64,000 nucleotides of DNA from Bacillota bacterium. GTDB taxonomy: Bacteria; Bacillota_E; JAJZYS01; JAJYTV01. The position numbers and the translations under genes were made by a program. Positions within the stretch are counted from its first letter, which is position 1. Every line of letters begins with the position of its first letter. Positions 24,943 through 33,878 of this stretch are shown in pieces. The notes under the pieces were generated by a model. That model did no database searches, was not told the DNA's origin, and saw nothing but the letters and a program-made list of their open reading frames with translations. The stretch covers positions 1 to 64,000 of the forward strand of contig JAJZVM010000011.1 in assembly GCA_021845645.1 (NCBI GenBank), given 5' to 3'.

Positions 24943-25932
24943 TCAGCCGATGAGCAGCGGCAGCTCCTGCGCCAGCCGCTCCGGGTCCCCCACGAGCAGC
25001 AGAATGTCCTCCGCCTCGATCCGCGTGTCACCGCCGATGCCCGGCAGGAAGCGTCCCTGCCGCTTGACGGCCGCCACGGTGCCGCTGAAGCCACGCGCCA
25101 CCGCCTCGGCGATCGTCATACCGCACAGGCGCGACGCAGGATCCACGCGGATCTCCTCGACCGATCCATCCTCCAGCAGCTCCACCATCGTCGGTCGTGT
25201 CAGGAACGCCGCAAGGTTGCGGCCGGCGGAGATCTCAGGCAATACGACGCGGGTCGCGCCGGCGCGCTGCAGCAGCTCCGCCGCCCTGACCTCTGCGGCC
25301 CTCGCGGCGATCGGCAGCCCCGGACGCAGGTCCCGCGCCAGGCTGACGACGTAGAGGTTCGCGGCATCGTCCGGCAAGGCCGCGATCAGTCCCGCCGAGC
25401 GGGCCAGCCCCGCGCGCTCCAGGACGGCGCGGTCCGTGGCGTCGCCGTGCACGGAGTCGATCTCCTCCGCCCGAAGATCCTCGACGAGCTGCGGATCGCG
25501 CTCGATCACCAACACTGTGCGGCGCGCCGCCAGAAGCTCACGGGCTGCCCGCCGTCCCACCCGGCCGCCGCCGGCCACGATCACATGCTGCTGCAACCGG
25601 TTCAGCGTCCTTTCCCTGCCCAGGGCCTGGAAGTAGTCCACCCAGCCGAACCCTGTGAGGCTGGCGATCGCCGCGACGCCGATCACGATGCCGGAAAGCA
25701 CCGTGACCGAGACCCATGTCTCTTCAAGGCCGCTGCTGACCGCAAGGTGCGCGTCTCCGAGGGTGGTCATCGTCACGATGCTCAGGTAGAGGGCGTGACC
25801 GAACGGGACGTGGAAGGCCGCGCTGCCGCTGACGCCGAGCACGGCCAAGAGGCCCAGGAGGACCGCACCGGCGCGCAGCACGGTGCGGCGCGCGGCCCGC
25901 GCGGTTTCGTGCAGGCTCTGCGCCTCCCTCAT
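24943..25932 (-). CDS. Potassium-channel-like protein with RCK (TrkA-N/TrkA-C) domains
   Basis: A 329-residue protein with two membrane helices and a pore region (residues 18-95), a Rossmann TrkA-N domain (about 115-235, VIVAGGGRVGRRAA) and a C-terminal TrkA-C domain (about 245-325). This is the MthK/YugO layout, in which ligand binding opens a K+ pore. The selectivity filter is abnormal: TMTTLGDAH (residues 54-62) replaces TMTTVGYGD, so the GYG carbonyl filter is lost. ATG 25932 has GGAAGGGGG upstream; the longer frame is antisense. It may conduct other ions or act as a sensor only. Confidence 0.8.
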   Translation of the reverse strand: MREAQSLHETARAARRTVLRAGAVLLGLLAVLGVSGSAAFHVPFGHALYLSIVTMTTLGDAHLAVSSGLEETWVSVTVLSGIVIGVAAIASLTGFGWVDYFQALGRERTLNRLQQHVIVAGGGRVGRRAARELLAARRTVLVIERDPQLVEDLRAEEIDSVHGDATDRAVLERAGLARSAGLIAALPDDAANLYVVSLARDLRPGLPIAARAAEVRAAELLQRAGATRVVLPEISAGRNLAAFLTRPTMVELLEDGSVEEIRVDPASRLCGMTIAEAVARGFSGTVAAVKRQGRFLPGIGGDTRIEAEDILLLVGDPERLAQELPLLIG

Positions 25933-25996
25933 CGCCCGCCCCCTTCCACCGCTCACTTCGCGCCGCGCGGGCGAGCTCCTGGCGCGGGACGAAATC

Positions 25997-26833
25997 TCAT
26001 GCGGAGCCAAACAGGCCGTCACCGTCGCGAGGTCCCGGCACGAGGCCGAGCATCTCCCGCATCGACAGGGCACCGCGGATCGCAAAATCACCGTGGTTGT
26101 TGTTGAACAGCACGTGCACCTCCCGCGCCGACTCCTGCAGCACCTCGGCCGTCCGCCGCAAGACCACGAGCTCTTCCTGGCTGTAGAGGTAGTAGAAGCG
26201 GTCCTGGGAGGACTGTCCGCGCACATACCAGGTCTCCGCGTTGCGCCCGTGCAGGCGCAGGATGGCGACGTCGTCCGTGACGGCCGCCACGAGCGGTACC
26301 GAGCCCTGTCCCACCTGCGGCTCGTCGGCCACGACATGGGCGGCGCCGATCTCGCGCAGGAGGCCCAGGAGTTCCTCGCCGCCGCCGTGGTACCAGCTGC
26401 GGTTGCGCATCTCCACCGACACCTTGAACGCCGCAAGCTCCTGCCGCAAGCTGCGCAGGGCCTGCATCGCCTCCGTGCCCAGGCGCAGCCAGGGCGGGAA
26501 CTGCAGCAGCACGTACCCCATGCGGCCGCTGCGGGAGAACGCGTCGAAGCGGTCTTGGAACTCCCGGCAGGCCGCGAGCTGGTCCCGGAGCGTCATGCCG
26601 CGCACATGGCCCGTCATGCGGCGCTCCGCCTTGATGTCCATGGTGAAGCCCTCTGGCGTGGCCTCCACCCAACGCGCGAGGGTGGAGGGGCGCGGCAGCC
26701 CGTAGAATGTCGAGTCGACTTCGACGAGATCGAAATGGCGTGCATAGTACCCCAGGCGCTCTCCCTGAGGCAGCGCCGGCGGATAGAAGCCTTCGTGGTC
26801 GGTGAAGGCGCAGGTGCCGACCCGGATCGCCAT
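25997..26833 (-). CDS. DUF72 domain protein (YecE-like)
   Basis: A 278-residue TIM-barrel protein of the DUF72 family. Family marks are RVGTCAFTDHEGFYP at the N-terminus, FDLVEVDSTFYGLPRPSTLARW (about residues 34-55), FTMDIKAERRMTGH, VLLQFPPWLR and the late FNNNHGDFAIRGAL. The biochemical role of DUF72 is not known; some members have been linked to DNA or Fe-S chemistry without proof. It overlaps the YerB-like gene by one base (TGATG), so translation is coupled. Confidence 0.9.
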   Translation of the reverse strand: MAIRVGTCAFTDHEGFYPPALPQGERLGYYARHFDLVEVDSTFYGLPRPSTLARWVEATPEGFTMDIKAERRMTGHVRGMTLRDQLAACREFQDRFDAFSRSGRMGYVLLQFPPWLRLGTEAMQALRSLRQELAAFKVSVEMRNRSWYHGGGEELLGLLREIGAAHVVADEPQVGQGSVPLVAAVTDDVAILRLHGRNAETWYVRGQSSQDRFYYLYSQEELVVLRRTAEVLQESAREVHVLFNNNHGDFAIRGALSMREMLGLVPGPRDGDGLFGSA

Positions 26834-27813
26834 CAGGTCCCCGGCTGGAATGTGACCGCGGTACCGGTCGGCGCGACCTCAACCCAGGTCTGGCCGCTCG
26901 CGAACGGAGCCGGCTTGCCGTCGGGCAGCAGGAAGTGGAATCCGCCCTGTCCGAACGTCCAGGTGATGGCCTGGCGCACGCCGCCCGACATGATGTAGCC
27001 CTGGCCGCCGCCGGTGAGATCGAAGTTGACCGCCCCGACGGTGTAGGGGTCGGGGTCCGCGAACTCCGGTGCCATGATGGTCACGACGTTGGCCGCCCGT
27101 ACGTCGTGCCCTGCCTGCGTCACCACGTCCTGACCGTCGATCTGGCGCTGGTACGCCCCTCCCTGCCACACCCAGCCGACCTCGTAGACCCAGACGTTCG
27201 GGATGTCCGCGTAGACGATCAGGCTGCTCTTCGCCGTCTGGCCCTGCAGCTTGCCCTGCGGCAAGGCCGGGATGCCAGCCGGAGTGTAGCCGTCCTGGCG
27301 GATGCCCTGTTCCAAGAGGTTTGTCGACGTATAGAGGTTGTGCGGCATCTGGCGGTCGGTCGAACGCCAGAACCACTGTCCCGAGCCGTAGATCTGGTCG
27401 AGGTTCTTGATGCCCAAGGGGCCGATGGCGCGCAGCGCGTCGACGTTGCCGCCGGCATGGGCAAGTGGCCAGCCGTAGGCCGCCGCGACGTTGTCGAAGT
27501 AGATGCGGGTCGAGCGGACCGGCCCGATCTTGGCCGCGCTCTGGTGCCAGAAGACGGCCAGGTAGCGCGTGATGCCGCCTTCGGCAGGGAACTCGAAGAC
27601 CAGGTCGGCCTCGGCGAGGCCGGATTGCGGCCAGGCCGCCTGCTGATTGTCGATCGTCACCGCCACGGCGGAGTAGAGGGTCGCAGACGCCTTCCGGGCC
27701 GCCCGCTGCTTCTCCGGCGCAGGGCTCTGCTTGGCCCCCGACGGCTTTGGCGACGCGCCACATCCCGCAAGCAGCAGCATGACTGCCAGAGCGCCGATCC
27801 ACCGTTCGCGCAA
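26833..27813 (-). CDS. DUF3048 lipoprotein (YerB-like)
   Basis: A 326-residue secreted lipoprotein. The start TTG 27813 lies seven bases after GGAGGT and gives a compact signal peptide with lipobox L-L-A-G-C (Cys near residue 18); the longer frame hides it. The DUF3048 N-domain follows (VAVTIDNQQAAWPQSGLAEADLVFEF, EGGITRYLAVF, IGPVRSTRIYF) and the C-domain lies about 210-325. YerB-type proteins are frequent in Bacillota; their function is not established, although an envelope role is presumed. It is coupled to DUF72 and is the first gene of that run. Confidence 0.88.
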   Translation of the reverse strand: MRERWIGALAVMLLLAGCGASPKPSGAKQSPAPEKQRAARKASATLYSAVAVTIDNQQAAWPQSGLAEADLVFEFPAEGGITRYLAVFWHQSAAKIGPVRSTRIYFDNVAAAYGWPLAHAGGNVDALRAIGPLGIKNLDQIYGSGQWFWRSTDRQMPHNLYTSTNLLEQGIRQDGYTPAGIPALPQGKLQGQTAKSSLIVYADIPNVWVYEVGWVWQGGAYQRQIDGQDVVTQAGHDVRAANVVTIMAPEFADPDPYTVGAVNFDLTGGGQGYIMSGGVRQAITWTFGQGGFHFLLPDGKPAPFASGQTWVEVAPTGTAVTFQPGT

Positions 27814-27925
27814 GAATCGCACCTCCGCACGCCATGTCGAGTCATACCGGAGAACGCCCCGTAGCCGCTGCAGGTTGCGAAGCAACCGCGACCAGTGTAC
27901 CGCCAACGCATCGCAGAGCATAGCA

Positions 27926-27958
27926 AGGGCGGCCCCAGTGCTTGGCCGGGACCGCCCT
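27926..27958 (-). terminator. Hairpin after acetyl-CoA synthetase
   Basis: AGGGCGG (minus strand) pairs with CCGCCCT across a 19-base loop that itself can pair partly (CCGG/CCGG-like). It begins 10 bp after the acs stop and precedes the yerB-like gene start region. Confidence 0.5.
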
Positions 27959-27967
27959 CGCGCGACT

Positions 27968-29998
27968 TCAGCTGTGCATGTTGCGGATGAGGTCCACCGT
28001 CTCCGGGTTCGAGAGCGTCGTCACGTCACCGACGTCGCCGCTGTTGTTGGAGATGGCGGCGAGGATGCGGCGCATGATCTTGCCGCTGCGGGTCTTCGGC
28101 AGGTCGGGCACGATGTAGACGCCGCGCGGCCTCGCGATCGGGCCGATCTCCTTGGCGATGGCCTCCGAGACGCGCCTGCGCAGCTCCTCGGTCGGCTCGA
28201 TGCCCGGCTGCAGCGAGACGTAGATCTCGGGCATGATGCCCTTGATCTGGTCCTTCGCGGCTACCACGGCGGCCTCCGCGACCTCGGGCACCGTCAGCGC
28301 CGCGGACTCCAGTTCCTTCGTGCCGAGGCGGTGTCCGGCGACGTTGATCACGTCGTCGATGCGGCCAAGGATGCGGTAGTAGCCGTCCGGGGCCTGCATC
28401 GCGCCGTCGCCGGCCATGTACGGCCAGTCGCGCCAGTCGGTGCTCTCCGGATTCTTGTTGTACTTCGCGAAGTACGTGCGCACGAAACGCTCCGGGTCCT
28501 TCCAGATGGTCTGGAAGATCCCCGGCCAGGGGTGCTGGATGCAGATGTTGCCGGCCTTGTTCAAGCCAGCCGGAATCGCGTTGCCGTCCTCGTCGAAGAT
28601 GATCGGGTGGATGCCCGGAAGGGCCGGTCCCGCGCTGCCCGGCTTCATCGCGTCGAGCGCTGGGACGGTGGTGCAGAGGAACCCGCCGGTCTCGGTCTGC
28701 CACCAGGTGTCCACGATCGCCGCGGCGCCCTTGCCCACCTTCTCGTAGTACCACTTCCACACGTCCGGCTCGATCGGCTCACCGACGGTCGTCATGTGCT
28801 TGAAGTGGAAGTCGTACTTCTCCGGGTCGCCGCCCCCCGCCTTGCGCAGGGCACGGATCGACGTCGGGGAGGTATGGAAGATGTTCACGCCGAGCTCTTC
28901 GGCGACGCGCCAGGGGCGGCCGGCGTCAGGGTAGGTCGGCGTGCCCTCGTAGATCACCGTCGACGCGGCGAGCGCGAGCGGCCCGTAGACGATGTAGGAA
29001 TGGCCGGTGATCCAGCCGATGTCGGCCATGCACCAGTAGACGTCCTCGGGGTGGATGTCCTGGATCATCTTCGACGTCCAGGTCGCATAGGACAAGTAGC
29101 CGCCGGTGCCGTGCTGCGCGCCCTTGGGCCGCCCGGTGGAACCGCTCGTGTACATGAGGAAGAGCGGATCCTCCGCGTTCATCGACTCGGGCGTCACGCG
29201 CTGGCCGCGATACTGGCCCAGGAGGTCCTGCACGATGTAGTCGCGCCCCTCCACCATCGCTGTCGGCGAGGAGTAGCGGCCGGCGTAGCGCTGCCACACA
29301 AGGATCTTCTTCAGCGTGTGTCCCATCGCCTGGGCTTCCTGGTAGGCGATGTCCGCCTTCTCCTTGTGATCGAGCAAGGCGCCGTTGCGATAGTAGGAGT
29401 CCATCGTGATCAGCACGTCGCTCTCCGAGTCGACGATGCGCTCGGCGCACGCCTTGCCGCTGAAGCCGGCGAACACGACCGAGTGGATGGCGCCGAGCCT
29501 GGCGCAGGCGAGCATGGCAATGGGCAGTTCAGGCGTCATCGGCATGTGGATGGTGACGCGGTCGCCGCGCTTCACGCCGGCGAAGTCGCGCAGCAGGGCG
29601 GCGAACTCGTTCACCCGCACCCACAGTTCCCGGTAGGTGACATGCTCGATCCGCTCATTCTCGGGCTCGGCCACGAAGTGTATGGCGGTCTTGTTGCTGT
29701 GGGCGGCGAGGTGACGGTCGATGCAGTTGTAGCTCGCGTTCAGCCTGCCGCCGACGAACCAGCGGTAGAACGGGGCATTGGAGGTGTCGAGGGTCTTCTC
29801 CCAGTACTTGTCCCATGTGAGGAGGTCGGCGAACTCCTTGAAGTACTCAGGGAAGTTCTCCAGGCTGAAGCGCTCGCGGATGCGCGGGTCGATGAGGTTC
29901 GCCTGCGCGACAAATGTCAGCGGTGGATGGAAATAGGACTCTTCTCCCCAGTGGACCGCAATTTCGGCTTCGCTGATCCCTGTGCTCTCCTCGCTCAA
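27968..29998 (-). CDS. acsA: Acetyl-CoA synthetase (AMP-forming)
   Basis: A 676-residue enzyme that activates acetate to acetyl-CoA with ATP. Family segments are visible in order: YTSGSTGRPKGAQH (P-loop, about residue 325), DIGWITGHSYIVYGPL, TVGEPIEPDVWKWY, DTWWQTETGG, RILGRIDDVINVAGHRLGT, and the C-terminal PKTRSGKIMRR with the catalytic and acetylatable lysine. TTG 29998 follows AAGGGGG by six bases and gives a normal N-terminus; the 5' extension of the open frame is arginine/alanine-rich and unlike the family. It is transcribed alone. It provides the entry of acetate into central metabolism. Confidence 0.96.
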   Translation of the reverse strand: MSEESTGISEAEIAVHWGEESYFHPPLTFVAQANLIDPRIRERFSLENFPEYFKEFADLLTWDKYWEKTLDTSNAPFYRWFVGGRLNASYNCIDRHLAAHSNKTAIHFVAEPENERIEHVTYRELWVRVNEFAALLRDFAGVKRGDRVTIHMPMTPELPIAMLACARLGAIHSVVFAGFSGKACAERIVDSESDVLITMDSYYRNGALLDHKEKADIAYQEAQAMGHTLKKILVWQRYAGRYSSPTAMVEGRDYIVQDLLGQYRGQRVTPESMNAEDPLFLMYTSGSTGRPKGAQHGTGGYLSYATWTSKMIQDIHPEDVYWCMADIGWITGHSYIVYGPLALAASTVIYEGTPTYPDAGRPWRVAEELGVNIFHTSPTSIRALRKAGGGDPEKYDFHFKHMTTVGEPIEPDVWKWYYEKVGKGAAAIVDTWWQTETGGFLCTTVPALDAMKPGSAGPALPGIHPIIFDEDGNAIPAGLNKAGNICIQHPWPGIFQTIWKDPERFVRTYFAKYNKNPESTDWRDWPYMAGDGAMQAPDGYYRILGRIDDVINVAGHRLGTKELESAALTVPEVAEAAVVAAKDQIKGIMPEIYVSLQPGIEPTEELRRRVSEAIAKEIGPIARPRGVYIVPDLPKTRSGKIMRRILAAISNNSGDVGDVTTLSNPETVDLIRNMHS

Positions 29999-30325
29999 GC
30001 CGAGACCCCCTTCATCTGTGACGCTGGACGAAAACCCGCCCGAAATCCTGGCGCGACCCTGCCCGCGACCGCAGCGGGCTCCTGCCGCGGCGCCCGCCGC
30101 ACGCGGCGTCCTGGACGGTCGCGGCCTTGCGGTGAAGACGATGCGTTCCCGTCCTCTCACCTTCCTTCGCACGCCACATTCATTCTCTCTATTCGCCGCA
30201 CATCCTCTTTACACCACATCGCGTCTAGGTGTCGGTATCCTCCTGGGCACTGGCGACAGGCTCCATCCGCCGTGTCATAGGCTGCGAGCAGGGAGAGAGC
30301 CCGAAGCGGGAAAGGATGTGGCTGC
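29999..30325. other. Intergenic region between acs and sedolisin genes
   Basis: About 330 bases that must hold the divergent promoters of acs and the S53 peptidase gene. Open frames here are arginine/proline-rich and carry no recognisable motif. The part 30165-30240 is less GC-rich than the surroundings. I see no certain operator or riboswitch. Confidence 0.35.
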
Positions 30326-31786
30326 ATGCAGTGGGTTTCTCTGACCGGCCATCTGCCGATACACCCGTTACCCCGGTTGAACCCGGCGCCGTCCGATCGG
30401 CAAGTCGAGCTCGACATCGTGCTCCGCCATCAGGGACGCGATCTTCCGCAGGGCGCCGTCGCCGCGCTGATGCGCCATTGCCTTGCGAGCGGCCTGCGCC
30501 TGCCACAGCTCGACGGGGAGGCCGGTGTGCTCGAGACTGGCGGCAGCGTCGCGGCGATCGATGCCGCCTTCCGTGTCCGTCTCCTGGCCGACGAAGGGGA
30601 CGGCCTCTGGCTCCGCGACGAACCCAAGCTGCCCCGCGCGTTGGCGGCGGAGGTGGCCGCAGTGGTCGGGCTGGGATGGGAGCGGCCGCGCCCGCGTGGA
30701 CCGCGTCACCCGCACAGTGCAGAGGCGACCTCTGCGGGCTACAGGCCGGCCGACATCGCACGGGCATACGGCTACGACGCCCTGCCGCCAGCCGGCGCCG
30801 CCAGGAAGGCCGCGCTGCTCGAATTCTCCTCGGGATTCCGCCAGGGTGACGTCGATCTCTTCTGTCACGAGATGGGCCTGCCACGGCTGGTGCCGACCGT
30901 GCTGCGGGTGGACCGGGGGCTGGTGGGACCCGGCGACCAGCCGCAGGATCTCGAGGCGACGCTCGATCTCGAGTGGATCTGGGCCGCCGCGCAGGGCGGA
31001 CAGGTCTACTTCATCGAAGCTCCTTCGGGCACCACCAACGCCTCGTTTGCGGTGCACGTCATCGACGCTCTGCGCAGGGCCCTCTCGCTGGCGCCCGACG
31101 TCGTCTCGGTAAGCTACGGCGACGGCGAGCTTCTCCTGCCGCCGGCCGTCCTCAGGGCCACGGACCTCATGCTGCAGCGTCTCTTTGCCGCCGGCGCCGA
31201 CACCTTCGTCGCCTCCGGCGATCAGGGTGCGGCAGGCGTCTCGAGTCCCGTCCTGCCGGCCGTGGCGCAGGTCGACTACCCGGCCTGCTGCCCGCACGCG
31301 ATCGCCGTCGGTGGCACGCACCTCGTCCTCGGCCCGTCCGGCCTCATGGAGACCGGCTGGACCGACACGGACCAGAACGGCGCGAGCGGCGGCGGCTTCA
31401 GCACCGTGTTCACCGCGACGTCGGCGCAGCAGTCCTTCCTGCCTGCAGGGCAGACAGCGCGTGGGGTGCCGGACATCGCCCTCGACGCCGACCCCATGAC
31501 AGGCTACCAGGTGGTATTCGGGGCGGAGATCACCGTCGTCGGCGGCACGTCGGTCGCCGCACCCGTGGCCGCAGGCGCCAGTCTGCGCCTGCGCGAAGCC
31601 CTGGGCGGCCGCCCTACCCTCTGGTCCCTGATCTACACCCTGCCCATGGACGCGTTCCGCGATATCCTGACTGGACAAAATGCCTACGACGGCGTCGAGG
31701 GCTACCGCTGCGGCGCGGGCTGGGATCCCGTGACGGGGCGCGGGGCGCCGCTCTTCGCCGAGATCCTCAGCGCCTTGGGACGCTGA
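30326..31786 (+). CDS. S53 sedolisin/kumamolisin-type serine-carboxyl peptidase
   Basis: A 486-residue peptidase of the sedolisin family, which is active at acid pH. It has a pro-kumamolisin activation domain (about residues 5-130) and a subtilisin-fold catalytic domain. The catalytic set is complete: Glu210 and Asp214 (LEATLDLEW), the oxyanion Asp299 (ASGDQGAAG) and Ser409 in GGTSVAAP. The C-terminal calcium site is recognisable (DIL...GAGWDPVTGRG). No clear signal peptide precedes the prodomain, so export is uncertain; kumamolisin-like relatives also start directly with the propeptide. The 55-bp gap to the next gene allows co-transcription with the old yellow enzyme. Confidence 0.92.
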   Translation: MQWVSLTGHLPIHPLPRLNPAPSDRQVELDIVLRHQGRDLPQGAVAALMRHCLASGLRLPQLDGEAGVLETGGSVAAIDAAFRVRLLADEGDGLWLRDEPKLPRALAAEVAAVVGLGWERPRPRGPRHPHSAEATSAGYRPADIARAYGYDALPPAGAARKAALLEFSSGFRQGDVDLFCHEMGLPRLVPTVLRVDRGLVGPGDQPQDLEATLDLEWIWAAAQGGQVYFIEAPSGTTNASFAVHVIDALRRALSLAPDVVSVSYGDGELLLPPAVLRATDLMLQRLFAAGADTFVASGDQGAAGVSSPVLPAVAQVDYPACCPHAIAVGGTHLVLGPSGLMETGWTDTDQNGASGGGFSTVFTATSAQQSFLPAGQTARGVPDIALDADPMTGYQVVFGAEITVVGGTSVAAPVAAGASLRLREALGGRPTLWSLIYTLPMDAFRDILTGQNAYDGVEGYRCGAGWDPVTGRGAPLFAEILSALGR

Positions 31787-31841
31787 ACTTTACTTGCCCA
31801 GGCGCCGGCGGTATGCTGCGCGCGTGGGAGGAATCCGCCAG

Positions 31842-32858
31842 ATGCACCTGTTTGACACGTTCAGCCAGCGTGGACTCACCTTGCGCAACCGCGTCGTCAT
31901 GTCCCCGATGTGCCAGTACTCCGCCCTGGAGGACGGCACGATCACCGACTGGCACCTGGTCCACTACGGCGCCCGCGCCGTCGGCGGCGTGGGCGCCATC
32001 ATCGTCGAGATGACGCAGGTCGCGCCGGAGGGCCGCCTCAGTCCCGCCGACGTCGGCCTCTGGGACGACCGTCACGTGCCTGCCCTCGCTCGACTCGTCG
32101 CGTTCGTCCACGGGCACGGCGCCATGATCGGCGTCCAGCTCGGCCACGCGGGCCGCAAGGCCGATCCCGTCTTCGACGCCGTCGGCCCATCTCCCGTCGC
32201 GTTCTCGGACCACTACCGGACGCCGCAGGAGCTTGACGCGGCGGGCATCGCACGCATCCGCGACAGCTTCGTCGCCGCCGCTGGCCGCGCCGACCGGGCC
32301 GGGTTCGACTTCGTCGAGCTGCACGGCGCCCACGGCTACCTCCTGCACCAGTTCCTCTCTCCGCTCAGCAACCACCGAACGGACGGCTACGGCGGGGACC
32401 TCTCAGGGCGCCAGCGCCTGATGCTCGAGGTGGCCGAGGACGTACGTTCGGTCCTGCCGGAGGACAAGCCCGTCTGGACCAGGCTCTCGATGCACGAGCT
32501 CGGCGTTCCCGGCGGCTATACGCTGGCAGACACGGTGGAGGTGGCACGACGGCTCCAGGCCCGCGGCGTCGACCTGATCGACTGCAGCAGCGGCGGCAAC
32601 GCCGTCGCAACCGAGGAGGAGTCTCCCGGCTACCGGCTGCCGCTCTCCGCCGCCGTACGCGGCGCCGGGGTGCCCGCCATGCCGGTCGGCAGGATGGACT
32701 ACCCGGCGCTTGCCGACGCCGCGATCTCCTCCGGCCAGGCGGATCTCGTCTGCATCGCGCGAGGACTCTTGCGCAACCCGCACTGGACGCTCGCGGCTCA
32801 GCGCGAGCTCGGCGTGGCTGCGACGCCGCCGCAGCAGTACCGGCGCGCCTACCTCTGA
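31842..32858 (+). CDS. NADPH-dependent old yellow enzyme (YqjM type)
   Basis: A 338-residue FMN-binding TIM barrel, the same length as Bacillus YqjM, which reduces activated C=C bonds of enals, enones, nitroesters and quinones. Marks are PMCQYSA with the YqjM-type Cys24, GRLSPADVGLWDD, the substrate-binding H-G-A-H in ELHGAHGYLLHQFLSP, and SNHRTDGYGGDLSGRQR. ATG 31842 follows GGAGGAATCCGCCAG; the longer frame is spurious. It probably serves as a detoxification or ene-reductase enzyme. Confidence 0.93.
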   Translation: MHLFDTFSQRGLTLRNRVVMSPMCQYSALEDGTITDWHLVHYGARAVGGVGAIIVEMTQVAPEGRLSPADVGLWDDRHVPALARLVAFVHGHGAMIGVQLGHAGRKADPVFDAVGPSPVAFSDHYRTPQELDAAGIARIRDSFVAAAGRADRAGFDFVELHGAHGYLLHQFLSPLSNHRTDGYGGDLSGRQRLMLEVAEDVRSVLPEDKPVWTRLSMHELGVPGGYTLADTVEVARRLQARGVDLIDCSSGGNAVATEEESPGYRLPLSAAVRGAGVPAMPVGRMDYPALADAAISSGQADLVCIARGLLRNPHWTLAAQRELGVAATPPQQYRRAYL

Positions 32859-32905
32859 GCATCGCCCGAAGGCGCTGGCGCCGGGCGGCCAAAGGAGGAT
32901 CTCCA

Positions 32906-33583
32906 CTGCTCGTCGCGTTCTTCGATCTCGACCGGACACTCGTCGACGGCTATGCGTACGCTCGCCTGCTGAAGCGGCTCTGGCGCGACGGGGTACGCGG
33001 CGGCGGCCTCGTTCTCCTTCTGGCTCGCCTTGCGCTCTCTCGCCTCACGCCCGGCACGCCGCTCAGCAGTTGGTGGCCGGGTGCCTTCGCCCACTATCTG
33101 GCGAGACTCGACCCCGGGCGGCTGGCAGCCGTGGCCTCCTTGGCGGCAGGTGATGTCGCCGCCGACATGAGGCCGGCGATGCGCGCCGCCCTGGCCGAGG
33201 AACGCGGGCGGGGTGCCGAACTCTGGCTCGTCAGCGCCACGGTGGACCTGCTGGCCGAGGCCGTCGCGCTTCAGCTCGGCTTCGATCGCTGCCTCTGCAC
33301 CCGCCTGGCCCTTGCCCGCGGGCGCTACACAGGACTCCTCGCGGGCCCCGTCTGTCGCGGCAGGGAGAAGCTCCACCGCGTGCAGGCGGATCCCCTGGTC
33401 CAGGGGATCTCCATCGACTGGCCGGAGTGCAGTTACTACGCGGACGGCTACGAAGACCTGCCCCTGCTGGAGGCCGTGGGCAGGCCGGTCGCGGTGCATC
33501 CGGACGAGCGTCTGCTCAAGGTGGCCGAGGCGCGCGGCTGGACCCGCCTTGGCCCTGCGCGCGGCCACCGGTCAGGGGGCTGA
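32906..33583 (+). CDS. HAD-superfamily IB phosphatase (SerB-like) with a CTG start
   Basis: A 225-residue phosphatase. Motif I DLDRTLV with catalytic aspartates (FFDLDRTL) is at residues 6-13, motif II serine lies in LVSATVD, and motif IV is YYADGYEDLPLL near residue 180, typical of the HAD-IB subfamily that includes phosphoserine phosphatase-like enzymes. No ATG, GTG or TTG is available in frame before motif I; AGGAGG (32894-32899) lies exactly six bases before CTG 32906, so CTG is the likely start. An annotation from 33131 would remove the active site. The substrate is unknown. Confidence 0.8.
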   Translation: MLVAFFDLDRTLVDGYAYARLLKRLWRDGVRGGGLVLLLARLALSRLTPGTPLSSWWPGAFAHYLARLDPGRLAAVASLAAGDVAADMRPAMRAALAEERGRGAELWLVSATVDLLAEAVALQLGFDRCLCTRLALARGRYTGLLAGPVCRGREKLHRVQADPLVQGISIDWPECSYYADGYEDLPLLEAVGRPVAVHPDERLLKVAEARGWTRLGPARGHRSGG

Positions 33584-33878
33584 GGGAAGGAGCGCTTCCT
33601 GCGGCAGCGCCTCAGACGCCGCCGCTTCCTCGCGCATGATCCGGCCAGATGTGCAAGATTGCATAGAGCGCCCAGGGGCGCCGGTGGACCGGAGCCGCCC
33701 GGACCCCGCCCGGAGCGCGTGTCCGAGGCTCTCGCTGCGCACCCGGAGGGCGGCCTCCGCCCCAGAGCGCGACGTTGAGGACGGCAAAGAGCCGCCTGAT
33801 CGTAGCGCCAAGCACCGCCGAGGAGGAACAGAAGGAAGGCCAGCGCGGCCACCACGCGGTCGGGCTGCGGCTGGGCCC
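33584..33878. other. Intergenic region between phosphatase and histidine kinase genes
   Basis: About 295 bases between convergent genes. Minus-strand frames contain a short hydrophobic stretch, but they then run into arginine-rich sequence without motifs, and no ribosome site is evident. I see no supported gene or terminator here. Confidence 0.35.

Noticed and set aside
27731..30280. Plus-strand open frame of 849 codons over acs
   Set aside because: Antisense to acetyl-CoA synthetase; no domain is recognisable.
33612..33838. Minus-strand frames with a short hydrophobic stretch between the phosphatase and kinase genes
   Set aside because: The hydrophobic run is followed by arginine-rich sequence in every frame and has no start signal; no gene is supported.
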